Assembly (NCBI RefSeq): GCF_037975245.1
Contig: NC_092565.1
Coordinates: 12,210,499-12,274,498 of the forward strand
Length of the DNA stretch: 64,000 nucleotides
From: Apostichopus japonicus
Taxonomy: Eukaryota; Echinodermata; Holothuroidea; Aspidochirotida; Stichopodidae
Direction: 5' to 3'
This document shows, piece by piece, positions 1 to 13,400 of the stretch (its first letter is position 1; each line of letters opens with the position of its first letter). The position numbers were made by a program, and so were the translations under genes. Under the pieces are notes generated by a model that was given only the letters and a program-made list of their open reading frames with translations, ran no database searches and was not told the origin of the DNA.

Positions 1-65
1 ACTCTTATTGTATTATCTTATTTGTGTATACACATCACTTCATCAACGCCACCCCCCCCCTCCTT

Positions 66-400
66 TAGTGGCGGAGCTAGAGGTATTGGTCAAGGGGCGA
101 GAATGGTCTGTAGGGGCGCTTTCGACACTATCTAAGCGGAGCGCCACCACAGGTTGGCGCGTAGCGTACAGACATTTTTTGAGTAAAGGTACTCCCTAGA
201 TCGCCGGAAATGACCCTTTCCGGGCCTTGCTAATTTGCAGATAATGTGACAAATGTCAATAGGTAGATGAGAGCGCAATAAAAAATTCAATATCGCCAAT
301 AAGTAAAAAGTGGTCAAAAGCTGAAAAGGGCGCCAGCAGTCCATTTGAGTCCGTCAGGGGGGGGGCATCCGCCCCTGACTGTATGGACGCTCCGCCACTG
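66..400. mobile_element. Non-autonomous hAT-like element (imperfect ends)
   Basis: The left end reads TAGTGGCGGAGC and the right end, on the opposite strand, CAGTGGCGGAGC. This is the (C/T)AGTGGCG-type terminus common in invertebrate hAT elements. The flanks are C-rich, so no convincing target duplication can be read. The interior (about 129-170) contains CTAAGCGGAGCGCCACCA and GTTGGCGCGTAGCGTAC, which recur inside the better-defined element at 53797-54705, so the two belong to one family. No transposase is present. Confidence 0.55.
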
Positions 401-765
401 CCCCCCTCAAGGAAGCAATGCATACTAGCACTGCAATATGTAATGTGCAAATTGGGAAACAAGGAACCAGTTTTCTTTCGAGACAAAATGAGGTGAAATC
501 ATAAAGTCCAAGTCCCTGCACACGCGATCGATACATGCATGAAAGCAAATGAAATATGTCAAAATACGAAAGGATGGGGTAGGTTATGGGATATTAAAAC
601 TATACTCATTATTCATAGTAGGCTATAAACGGCTTCTGCTTACAGCTTAGTACAAAGTTACAATGTAATAAAGCAATGCATTTTTGGAAATGCATTAAGA
701 TTTTTGTGGCAAATTGAATTGTATAATGGCACTCACCAGAATGTTAGAAGCCTTGTGGTAGTAAA

Positions 766-1121
766 CATAGGCGTAGGAGCCGGGGGGGGGGGGGCTGCAG
801 CCCCCCAACCAATATTTTTTTTTGAAAATTCGGGCAATATGCTGATAATTTTTCGGGCACCTACTGTTTTTCAATGGTTAAACTGATATTATTATCATCA
901 TTATTATTGTAATGACTTTCCCAATAATTCTAACCAATATGGAATGGTAATAACACGGCAAATGATTGTATGTTATTGGCATGCGATGTAATAACCGACG
1001 CATGCCTATATGAGATGCATATTAACATGTTGAGCGCGCGTGAAGCGCGCGACAAATTTTTGGAATATTTTCGGACAAGTCGTTACAGCCCCCCAAATCA
1101 AATTGGGCTTCTACGCCTATG
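766..1121. mobile_element. 356-bp inverted-repeat element with 8-bp target duplication (hAT-type MITE)
   Basis: The left terminus is CATAGGCGTAGGAGCC; the right terminus on the opposite strand is CATAGGCGTAGAAGCC. Directly outside are identical 8-bp copies GTAGTAAA at 758-765 and 1122-1129. The interior has a long G run (781-792), C/G runs and a GCGCGCGTGAAGCGCGCG hairpin. The 8-bp duplication and CA-starting ends fit the hAT superfamily. No coding capacity. Confidence 0.75.
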
Positions 1122-1233
1122 GTAGTAAAAATTTAAAACTTCCCGAAATATTTCATTCGACGTGGGTTTCGCTTTGTAAACTCTTTTTTTATTTAGAAAT
1201 TTGTATGTAGAAAAGGGCACATTTTTAACCTGA

Positions 1234-1285
1234 GGAAAAGTGGGGGGGCACGTGCCCCCTGTGCCCCCCCGGTTCCGCCGCCCTT
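1234..1285. mobile_element. G/C-rich transposon terminus fragment
   Basis: A self-complementary GGGGGGGCACGTGCCCCC followed by another C run and CGGTTCCGCCGCCC resembles the G/C-rich right ends of the other hAT-like elements here (compare 54660-54705). No matching left end was found, so this is a fragment or a divergent copy. Confidence 0.35.
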
Positions 1286-4200
1286 GATTATGGTCACAGA
1301 GCAGCTGGTTGTGTTTATAGTGTATTCTGTTTTTTCATAAAGTATGCTTGAACAGAAACTCTTGAATTCTGCTGGTTGGTTGAATGAATGTTATCACTAC
1401 AAAATGTTTAAGTTATTGTCCATCCATTTCCAAACAAGCGTCAACCTTTATCTTGAACTGTCAAACTTTCATGCGCCGATTTACCAAACTTAGTCTTCAG
1501 TACTTTGCTGGGAAATTGGTTTTCAATTATAACTGCAATTAAAGCACTCTTGTGTTAAGACTACCTTCCAATTATTTGTAACGATTGGACAGTTACTGTA
1601 GAAAAAAACGTCATGGACTTTGAACAGAATATTCCTCTTGAGTGAACATGGTGAGGAAATACTACATATGATTACTGTGTGCATGGCAACCTGCTCTACT
1701 GTAAGAAATAACAAAGAATACCAGTCAGTAGCAAACAGTAAACAAATTAAATTTTGTGTCCAACCCAATCCTTTTTTTTGAAGGGGGGGGGTGGGGGTAG
1801 GGCATTTTGTCCTCTTAAGCTCATGGCTAATGCCTATGCTTGTCCTGGCCTGAAAAAAACTACTGTAAAGTGTAAACCATCAGGTTGAAAACTCAAGAAG
1901 TTGTTAAGAAGTAGAAAACAGATACAGTAGAAGCTTGTGGTATAACATTATAGCATACTTTACCATGACTATGTTATAAATACGTAAACATTCACTGACT
2001 AGTACTACGGATGCTCTGTGTCAAATGTTGTTACATCGGCTGTCCCATCAGTCTCTCTGTGTAAACCAATAAGAGTGTAAGTTATTAGAACTGTCCAAAC
2101 TATCCATGGACCAGCATCTACTGTATCTTGCATTCTCCCACTTCTGCTCATAGCCCTTTTGCAACAGAGATTGCAAAACAGCTTATAATCACTCCAGCTT
2201 TGTTTCTTTGCAACCATTAATTAAAAGATGATTAATCAGATAGTGAGCTGTATTAAAATATGTTAAATTCAGTGCAGTGGTTGCAGCATAACCAGTACAT
2301 TGCATGTGTTGTAGCGGAAGCATCTGTAAATGAAAAACTGTAATTACAATAAATGAATAACCCCCCCAAAAAAATAGGAACCAAATATAAATTTGCACTC
2401 TGCTGTAAGGCTAATTAATGTTGGCTCATATGTGTATTAAACATATTAGTACAGTATAGTGTATACTGCCTATATAGTATTCCATTACCCTAATCTTGCT
2501 ACATATAATCATATTATCTACAGTGAAATCTTCCACTGTCAAGTTAAATGATCATAATCAAGCAGTTCAGATAGATAAGTGCTATACTGTAGAAATCAGT
2601 GTAGTGATTGCAGGGCAACCAGCAAACTGCATTTTTGTAGTGATAGCATCAATTTATGAAATTAAAATAGTAATGATAATTAAAGAAAAAAATAGGAATC
2701 AAGTATAAATTTGCTATACTGTAAGGCTAAATAATGTATTGTTTACAGTAGTGGGCTCATACAGTACAATTCGTATGTACAATATATGAAACCAATGCTC
2801 AACTCTACGCCTGTGAATGTGTATGTAAACAAGATTGCTGTGAATTCTAGCAAATTTAGCAGGTCTGGCTTGTACATTATCAACCACAAATAAAATGATA
2901 AAAAACAGTGACAGTCAATTTAACTTGTTTTATAATGTAAACCTTTGATACCTTCAGTTGTCTTGAGCAATGGTAGCTGGTGGCATTGTGTATATTTCAA
3001 TACTATGGTAGGGTGTAAAAGGGGAAAAACAGGTAAGTTATTTAGTTTTGATGAAAGAAAAACTTGCCAGTTATGATAGGAACACAGGCCTATAATTTCA
3101 CAAATTTTGTCTCTTGAAAAAAAAAATCAAGGTCTCACTGGCATTTTCCTGAATTACTGTACAGCATACATAGTGACTCCCTGTACACATTGCGCAGCAG
3201 CCCAATGATATTTGCCGATAATATACAGTAATACAGGGAGTATGTTACAGTACAGTAGGTATTCATTTCATTCCGATTCTTTTACCAAAGATTGTTATTT
3301 AACTGACTTACTGTACCTTGACGTGTGTTAATATACTTAATGTATACTGGCAGAGAAAGCCTGTGCCTGTTTGGCGAATGGCGATATACATTGGCATTTA
3401 GCCATTAAATACTGTATACTGTAGCTTGCGTTTTGAGGCCTGAAACAATGGATTGACTATGATATAATATTAGTGAGATATACAGTAGTACTGTTGCTAC
3501 CATTACATGCTGCTTCAAAAGTTAAATATGTGGGTAATATGATCCCACCATTACACAAGGACTTCAAATATGAAACCATAGTAACAAGGAGTACTTTGCT
3601 CACTACAACTGTTCCTGTTTGCCTTTAGTCAACTGTGCTGGATAACTACTTTAAAGTAACAGTACAGTACTTCAACTTTTGAGTAATTTGTTGTGTAATC
3701 CTAAACAATTGTTATATTATAATAATGTAGAAAAATGCCCAGGTTGTGTGGTGCAGTGGACAGTTTATCCCTACAGGCATGCTGTATTGATGCCCTAGCT
3801 TCCAATAGCATGCCTCTTGCAGGATGAAAAGCAAAATGGCTGTAGCGCTTGTACTGTAGATTGAAGGCAATGCGCCAGGAAGTGGATTGTATAGTGTGAA
3901 GATGTGGAATATTGCAAACAGAGCTAGAGTGAAACCTCCTGTAATAAACAAAATGGACACAGTGAATACCAGGGATATTATGTAATATTGTCTGTCACTT
4001 GGCTTTTTGCAACATCATTAACTTTTAAACTCACTCTAACTTAAACTTACAACAAAGTAATTGATTTCCTGTCTGAATGTTTGATGGATGTTGGATGGTT
4101 GATTTTAACAAGGCAGCATTTAATACTCAGTGTACAAGCAGAGAGATGCCGCTCTTTTTCCATGGAAACAAGTTTAATTGTGTTTAACCATTTGATTAGT

Positions 4201-4344
4201 TGTATAGATTGTATTAATATGGTCAGCTCAATGACTTCTCCAAAACAAATTATGAAATTTAATTTGGAATTAGTCTGCAATAGCCTCTATCAGTTTTACT
4301 GTAAAACTGACTTTCATTTTCCTTTTTTTTCTTTTTTACTACAG

Positions 4345-4487
4345 AAGTGTGGAGACTAGACTAGATGTAGGTAATTACACCATTGAGCATGTCCCTCCCA
4401 GTCAATCAAACACCCCACCCATACAACTGCTGGAGACAGCACAAACAGTCAATGAAGATTCCAATGAGGCTGACAAACTGGTAATTG
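4345..4487 (+). CDS. PPARGC1-like: PGC-1-like exon a (first recognised)
   Basis: A T/C-rich tract ending CTACAG precedes the exon, and the donor is TTG|GTGAGT. It enters after two bases of a codon and leaves after one. It encodes 47 complete codons, rich in Pro, Thr, Asn and Glu (for example VPPSQSNTPPIQLLE), in the acidic/proline-rich N-terminal half typical of the family. It is not diagnostic alone; its assignment rests on phase agreement with the next exon. Confidence 0.75.
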
Positions 4488-7400
4488 GTGAGTTCTCTGA
4501 TCCCTTTCACTACAGTACTTTTACGTAAGGTAGATTGATCACTACATTGTCTTGAATATGGGAGAAGTTGGGGGAAAGAAGAGTAAGATGTAAAATATAC
4601 GTTAAGGGTGGAAGCAATGATCTTAGACACTATCTTGAAAGGTGCACATGTTCAATCTTGTGCTCCATTCTATACAAATGCACTCAAATGGAGCTTTCCA
4701 ATTACTATGCACACCCCCCCCCCCCAGTCTTAAGTCAACTATTCTGTTGCCTTAAGTCAACTGTTGCCTCAAGTCAACTGTTGCCTCAAGTCAACATTTA
4801 AATTTCGCAAAAATGACTGATGTAAGGCACTGTACGGTATTTGCCACTCCGTCAGACAGAATGTTTAGGAATATAGAGAATGATATTTGTCATTTTCTTG
4901 CAACTTCACAGAAGGGTTCCCAAGAATATTTTAGTCTTCAAATTTTGTCGTAGCAGTTCTGGAGGCTATGAATTTTGTCTCATATAAAATATGTAAAAGG
5001 TTAATGTGTAAAAAAACAGCTATGTACAGTATGTACTGCATAGTTTGACTTGCATAGCAATTAGTGATGCTGTTCTGGATTACTTATTTCCTGGAGCTGC
5101 ACTAACTGCAGAGTGTTTGCCCTTGTCATGATGTTAGTTACTACATGGTGGTGTATGAACACTTGCAAATTACATGGTAATGCTTTAATTTCTATCATAA
5201 TAGTCAATCATGATGTTCTAGTAGACAAAATGTATCTAAACTGTTCAACACTGTAAGACTTTGGTACACACTAAGCTCTCTCAAGTGAAAAATGATCTGA
5301 AACTTACCCTTGTCCTCCCCTTTATTTATTATTTCTTCTTTCTTTTGTAGTCTTTTCCTCTTTTCACACATATTTTTTTAATTTTTTTATGTATTTCAAA
5401 GGTATTGAAGCCAGCGATGTTACAAGTTTGCTGGAACAGTTTGAAGAATCAGAGGCTAGTCTGCTGGACAGTCAACCAGAAAATCCTACAAATAAATTCC
5501 CAAAACAGAAGTGAGAATAAATTCCTCTTAATATATTGTGATATCTTCTGGGATTTGTTTTTTTTCCCCCTTAGTATTTCATCCAAGCAAATTTTCTTAT
5601 CTCCCTTGTGATTGTTGACAGATTGTGTGCGAAGAAAGAAAAACTGATTCATAGTAATTTATTTATTTATTTTAGATGAGAAAAGATCCTATTTGTTTTT
5701 AGTATCTTCCTTCAACTTTTAAGTGATTTTCTGTAAACTTAGTCAGATACCTACAATGCTTAACTGATACAAGGATGATGGTATTAGTATAGTACCCATC
5801 TTCTGGAATTATGGTTGAATTGTTAATGCATATCTTTTGATTAGAAAATTTTGATTATGTCTCCACAATATGATCAACAAGTACAGTAATATAAAATTCA
5901 ACATCTTTATTCCTTTGACAATCATCTAAATAGTTGGGCTCGAGGCCTGGCTTTGATTCCCTACATGGTTGGGCTCAAGGCCAAGGCTTGAGGCCTGGAA
6001 TATGATTCCCAACATGGTTGGGCTTGAGGCCAGGGTTTGAGGCCTGGACATGATTCTGGTAAGTTTAATAGCCCTGTGAGTTTGCCTGTTGATATCCACC
6101 TATTAATGTGCATACAACCACCACAAGTCTTTGAATGGTAATTATAAAGTATTGCTTCTCTGTTTTACAGAGCACAACCCAAACCAAGGAAAAGTCTGGC
6201 CGACCTCGATCCTGTCGAGATTGCCAAGAAAATAAACCCTGCGAAAAGAAAATCAGCCATTCTGATCGATGTAGATGTACTACCTTTCAAGAGAAGCCGT
6301 TTGAAACACAGCAGTGTTCATCGAGTTCAGGAGAAAGCTACTAATCCTGTGCGGAGTCTTCCTGGGAGTCGCTGTGCGAGCCCAGCTACCACGGCCGGAG
6401 ATGCCCACAGCCAAGTCGAATACCTGAGCCTGGAGCACGATTACTGCGTGAACTGGGATAATAGCAACCTACTGAAGTCATCTCTCTCGCAACAACTCGC
6501 TCAAAATGTTAAACTGACAACCGAACAGAGGAGAGAAGTTTATCGCAAGAAGTACAAGGTACGAAAGAAAACCGGTTCCAAAACTGGTTCTAACTGCTCT
6601 ACGCCTCAGAGCCTTTCGCCACTCAGTAGTGCACCCGCTAGTCCATCTTGTGCCAAGGAGCCAATCGACGAAGCCAAGAAGGAAGCAGCACAAACTCAAA
6701 GTAGTAAAGAACCTCTCTTTGATAAGATCCCCGATTACTTTGCCGGCAAACTCCTCATGGGGATGTACAAAGAGAGAGACACGATTCAGGAAAAGGAACC
6801 CGAAAATGACCAAAGTAGGACAGAGGAAAAGACAGAGGAGAAAATAAGTACTAAAACGTCTCTCTGGAAGACTTCCAAAGCAAAATCGGACAAAAAATCT
6901 AGAACTAGATACAGGAGAAGGTCATCTCGAAGTCCTTCGTATCATTCCTCTGACCACTCGTCCAGGTCATGCAGCAGGTCACGGTCCAGGTCACGGTCCA
7001 GGTCATATTCGTCTTCCAGGTCACGGTCTAGGTCCGTCGATTCCCGCGGAGACGACGACAGGACCAGCCGTTCCAGATCATCTTCGGCCTGCAGCCGGGG
7101 GTGTTCACACAGCCCTTCCTCCCGCAGGAGATTACGCTCTAGGTCCAGATCTCGATCTAGAGGACATTCTCAGGATCGGTCACATTCTAGATCACGGTCT
7201 AGGTCACCGCCGGTGTCCAGATCCCGAAGCCAGAGGAGAGGCAGCTCCAGAAGAAGCAGACATCGAAGCGGCAGCAGTCGGTCTGCTTCCAGATCACGGT
7301 CCAGGTCTCGCAGTAGAATACGTTCCAGTTCAAGAAGTGCTCGGAGGAGATCCCTGGACAGAAGGTTTGTCTTTTGTTACTTTTCACCAAATGGTATTTG

Positions 7401-10400
7401 AGTCTCTTTAAATCTGGCATTAGAAGCATAAAATGTGATAAATTCAGAGATCGGACAAGCGGCTTAAAGTAAAGCCCTCGTTCCTGACAAACCAGGACAG
7501 TTGAACATTTGAAAAAGGTCCTCCAACACTTTGAACAATAAATATGTATCAAGAAAGAGTTTTGCAACGTCACAAAAACTTTGGTGTTGATAAATGTTTT
7601 TTTGCTACCTCATCACAATGTTTTGGATGTACTGTATCTATACAGAGATGCACACTTTATAATCCAGTACAGTTTCCAAAATATTATTTGGCAGTTTGAC
7701 ACAAAGGTTGGTCATATACTTAACATAGAAAGAATTACAAAAAAATCGTTTGATGGGGATACGTTTAATGTGAGCTTAACCAACTCTGTTAAATGACAAT
7801 GGCTATATTTGCTACCAGTTGTATCAAGTCTCCATGATCTTGCATTAACTGCTTCCCTTTAAATGCATGTTGTTTCAATTTCGTCAAATTGCAGTTTCAA
7901 ATCATGTACAGAATCATTATAGCAGTGTTCGGGCTGCTGCTGTTTGCTTATTTGTGACAAGTGTCGAAAGACCTTTTGCAGTTCATTAAAACTAAAGTGC
8001 ATCCAGTAAATTTCATATACACTTTAATTATGTTGGTTGTGTACCACATATGTCAAACCAGCACCTTTCTTACCTAATATATATTTATACATATTTGTGG
8101 CATTTGTATCAGTGCTGAGCTGCTCTATGTAAAATGTACAGTATTCTGTATTTGTACAGTTGGCAAGTTATTTAGCAACAGCAGAGAGAGAGATTCATAA
8201 AAAATTTATGAAAAATAATATATCTTACATCTTTTATGCATGCAAATCAGTCTTTTAATATCTGCTCATGAAGTGAGGCACAGTTTAAAATTACCAGTAG
8301 GAGAGGTGCAGGTTTATATGGAAATATTTAAGCACTGTCAAAAATGTTAAGTTTGGTTTTTCTGCAATTTGCTGCAATTTGCTGCAATTTGCTGCAAAAT
8401 GTTGGAATGATTACATTTCAATGCCAGTGTACTAAATGTTTTTGGTTCTTTGCTTTTTGGTTCTTTGCTTTTTTCATCAATTTATCATTTTGCTAAAAAT
8501 TGTTGATTACTCTGTGATGTGATGATAAGGATTTTTGTTTTGCAAACTGTTGATGGTTTATGGTTTTATTAAGTGGTTTATTTATCAGTTTACTGCCAAA
8601 AATGTTGAAATGATGATTCTCTGATTTGAGCATAATTAGTAAATTTGTTGGCAAAATGTTGAATGGGTGGAATATATTAAGTGATCAATTTATCATATTG
8701 CTGTAATATGTAAAAATGATGACATTGAATATTTAATGTGTGTGTTTCAGCAAAATGTTGAATTCCTCACTTATTACTGTAGGTTGAAGGAACGTGTCAT
8801 TTTGGTTGCAAATTGTTAATATGTTAATAGAAATTAATCATTGTGTTGAATATTGCTATTGTACAGTACTATATTTTATATCAAAGATTTCAATGACTTT
8901 CACTTATTGTTTACAGGAAACGAGACCAAAGTCTGGAGAGAAGACAAAGACAGAAAGAGGAAGAGAAGAATCAAGACTGGGTAAGTTAAAATCATTGTCT
9001 GGTGGCAAACAATGTGAAACTATATATTGAAGAGAAAAATACTACACACTGCTAGGGTGAAAACTCCATCTCAATATCTGAATCCTAACTAGAGATATGG
9101 TTGATTGAATGTAACCTATAGATTGACTGGCTAAACCTTAAACTAATCCAGGAAGTTAAAATCATTGTCTGTTGCCAAACAATTATTTTGAAGAAAAAAA
9201 TATTCTACACTTCTAGTTGAAAACCCTTTCTCAGTATCTTAACCCTAACTTGAGATATGATTGATTGAATATAACCTATAGATTGACTGGCTAAACCTTC
9301 AACTAATCCAGGAAGTTAAAATCATTGTCTGGTGGCAAACAATGTGAAACTTTATATTAAAGAAAAAAATACTCCACACTGCTAGGGTGAAAACTCCATC
9401 TCAATATCTGAATCCTAACTAGAGATATGATTGATTGAATGTAACCTATATATTGACCGGCTAAACCTCAACTACTCCAGGAAGTTAAAAGGATTTTATG
9501 TTGCCACAATGTGAAACTTTATAGTGAAGAGAAAAATAGTCTACACTGCTAGGGTGAAAACCCCATCTCAATATCATGCCCCTAACTTGAGATATGATTG
9601 ATTGAATGTAACCTATATATTGACCGGCTAAACCTCAACTACTCCAGGAAGTTCAAAGGATTTTATGTTGCCACACAATGTGTAACTTTATTTTGAAAAA
9701 TAGAAAATACTCCACACTGCTAGTTGAAAACCCCATCTCAATATCTTAACCCTTACTTGAGGTATGATTGATTGAATGTAACCTATAGATTGACTGGCTA
9801 AACCTTAAACTAATCCAGGAAGTTAAAAGGATTTTATGTTGCCACACAATGTGAAACTTTATATTGAAGAAAAAAATATTCTACACTTCTAGTTGAAAAC
9901 CCTTTCTCAGTATCTTAACCCTAACTTGAGATATGATTGATTGAATGTAACCTATATATTGACTGGCTAAACCTTCAACTACTCCAGGAAGTTCAAAGGA
10001 TTTTATGTTGCCACACAATGTCAAACTTTATATTGAAGAGAAAATACTCCACACTGCTAGGGTGAAAACCCCATCTCAATATCATGCCCCTAACTTGAGA
10101 TATGATTGATTGAATGTAACCTATATATTGACTGGCTAAACCTCAACTACTCCAGGAAGTTCAAAGGATTTTATGTTGCCACAATGTGAAACTTTATAGT
10201 GAAGAGAAAAATAGTCTACACTGCTAGGGTGAAAACCCCATCTCAATATCATGCCCCTAACTTGAGATATGATTGATTGAATGTAACCTATATATTGACC
10301 GGCTAAACCTCAACTACTCCAGGAAGTTCAAAGGATTTTATGTTGCCACACAATGTCAAACTTTATATTGAAGAGAAAATACTCCACACTGCTAGGGTGA

Positions 10401-13400
10401 AAACCCCATCTCAATATCATGCCCCTAACTTGAGATATGATTGATTGAATGTTACCTATATATTGACTGGCTAAACCTTCAACTACTCCAGGAAGTTAAA
10501 ATCATTGTCTGTTGGCAAACAATGTGAAACTTTATATTGAAGAAAAAAATAGTCTACACTGCTAGTTGAAAACCCCATCTCAATATCTTAACCCTAACTA
10601 GAGATATGATTGATTGAATGTAACCTATAGATTGACTGGCTAAACCTTAAACTAATCCAGGAAGTTAAAAGGATTTTCTGTTGCCAAACAATGTGAAACT
10701 TTATTTTGAAGAATAAAAAATATTCCACACTGCTAGTTGAAAACCCCATCTCAATATCTTAACCCTAACTTGAGATATGGTTGATTGAATGTAACCTATA
10801 GATTGACTGGCTAAACCTTCAACTACTCCAGGAAGTTGGATCACAGTTGGGGAGGGGGGGGGGAATGTGATGTCATCTGGGCAAATGATCTTCAAAAGCC
10901 TAGACTATTATATTTACTTCTTGATCATCTCCCTTTAACCGCTCACCAGTGGTATTTATATTTTGTTTTCATTCGGTATGTAACTTTACCCATCCCTTTG
11001 TTTAAAATTGTAGCAAATCAGAAATGTCTTTTTCTACGCTGCCTCCATTCCTTCAGGAGAATCGAAGAGTTGTCTACGTCGGTGACATCCCATTGGACAC
11101 CACCAAAGAGGAACTCTACAAACGTTTTTCGCGTTTTGGAGAAATCAAGAAGATTACACTTCATTTCAGAGACGAGCAAACACAGGGGTACGTTATCTTT
11201 TTTGATCTGGTTTTGAAATGTTTCTTTGCCTCCTTTTACTTTCAAGATTTTGTTGAATATTACCTTACATATCATCAATGGATTAAAAGAATTGAAACTC
11301 ACATTAGCTTAGTATGTTTGAAAGTTATATGAATGAAATTGATGGACTTCTGTTGAAATTGATCAGTTATAGCTACAAAGTGAAATGTATCCTATCTATA
11401 AAATTACAGTTTCTGGTTGTGCTCTGTGGGTATCAGGCCAAGAATTTTAGCCTTTTGCTTAAAATAAAATGCAAGTGCTTTAAAAAATCAACTTCACACA
11501 TGGCATTTTTCCCAAATTACGATATGCATCAGTTACTGCACTAGCTTTTTAGAACGGATCAATAGTATTTGTTGATAACATGCATTAATAAACTGTAATT
11601 TGGGGTTTATGTTAGGTACTGAAGTCAGGCCGATTCTTTGACTGACTATTGTCTACCGAAGTAGCGTGTGTTTAAAGTTCTTAATGTCTACTGGCAAATT
11701 GCAAACTTTTCTGTCCTTAATAAATTCCAATAAATTGTGCCAAATTTGAAGCCTGCATATTTGGTTGTGAGTGGTGGTTGCCATAGTTACTATTTGATTA
11801 TTGAGTGAATGTTGAAAAGAATGTAACTTAGTGTTTTATAATACATTACTGTAAGTATGATTTCAGATGTTCATTGTCAGTGAAACACTCTCAAAAATGT
11901 CATTTTCTGGTACCTTGATAAAACCTTGATTTCTCATGTAGTAATCTTTAATTCTTTAATCTTTAATTTAAAAAAAAAAACAGTTGTTATTCTGTCGCTG
12001 TGAATGAGGCAGTATCCCTGACTTAAGCAAAATAAAACACGTACAAACCCACTGTCTTCCTAAGCAATTTTTCAATTCGTTTCCAAACATAAATGAGTTT
12101 TGAGCCATGTCATGAGTTTTTTTTCCCCCCTTCTATATCAACAGCGATCACTATGCCTTTGTAACCTTTGAGTACACCTGTGATGCTTACGCCTGTATCA
12201 AAGGTAAGAACGACACAGATTTCCAGATTTGATTTGACAATCTACTGTGTTTTCATTGAGAGTCTCTTAACTTTGGACAAATATGCATTGCAAATAGACA
12301 GACAAGGATGGTGAAAATATGGCAACTTGTGGAATAACAATATTTTCTCCACTTCAGCAGGAAATGTTTTTTGACCAGATTTGTCATTTGAGTCAGATCG
12401 GACCAAATGTGAAGGATTAGCCCAATTTGGCTAAAAAGGAAATCTGTCAGGATTTGTCAGATTTTGGAAATTAACATAATCCAACAATTTTTCTAGGGTA
12501 AAGATGGGAGGTGGGGAAGGTGGGGGTGAATGAAAAAGTCTTCATACCATTTTCTGTACTATTTGTGTAATTCAGTGGGTGGTAATCAACAACGAGATCT
12601 TCCTTTGAATGACTTTGTAGAAACAGTAACTTTTCTTTGAAACCCTACTGTTTATGAACTCCTCAATATAGACACTGGCTTCCTAGATCAATTCTCCTGG
12701 ACGTCGGGTTTTGAAAAATCATTTGCATCTCTATGTTATAAATCTTGAAGTTTTGCAGATTGACTTTGGTATGTTTTTTTTTGACACAGAAATCCTGTAA
12801 CAGACGTAATACTTACAGCTTGCCCCGTGCAAAATGTGAAGGAAAAAGGGGATATAATTTTAGCGACTTTTTGCGTGTAAATGAAACAAAAAGTCTGGCA
12901 GCAAGGTCAATGGAATAAATCAAATATTAACTAAACAATAATCTAATCTGTTATTCTTAGTTTGATCAGTTGTTAAACCTTACTTTCTGGGTTACTACTT
13001 GGGTTGTAAAACTGCTGAAAGCTGGATTACCAAACTCAAAAAGCTGTTCTAAACCAAGTAGCAGACTTCATACCTTCCTCCCTTCTTTCCTTCCTTCCCT
13101 CGGTCGCTATTAGCTTGTTGCATCGTTCCGTCTGTTCTTGCATCAGAAAGTTGATCTAACATCAAACTACACTGTGTTATAGTTTGTTGCAGGAACGTCA
13201 TAGCGGGCGTGTAAAGTCTCTTACGTTTTAAGAACGGTCAACACCTAACCTAGACCTGCCGCACACTCAAAGGAGAGGCGGTGCCTACTGTAATAGTAAG
13301 CGTTCCACGAGAGAATCAGGTCCTAGATCAGTGTCCACATGAAATGACGAGGCCAGCTAAAGTACCACCTCATTGTGACATTTTGAATGAAAAAACTCAA

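Larger units (their letters stand above)
1..4344. other. Upstream intron or 5' flank of the PGC-1-like gene; no coding exon found
   Basis: No reading frame here looks coding. The stretch must contain an intron, because the first recognisable exon at 4345 begins in the middle of a codon (two bases must come from an upstream exon). It holds two small inverted-repeat elements near the left end, a G/C-rich element terminus near 1234-1285, and from about 1.8 kb onward an unusual density of TACTGTA/TACAGTA words. The missing N-terminal exons of the PGC-1 homologue probably lie beyond the left edge, but a short exon here could have been overlooked. Confidence 0.6.

Noticed and set aside
6478-6847. 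Other-frame and antisense readings in the large PGC-1 exon
   Set aside because: Overlapped by the in-frame PGC-1 coding sequence with EHDY and Arg/Ser domain.
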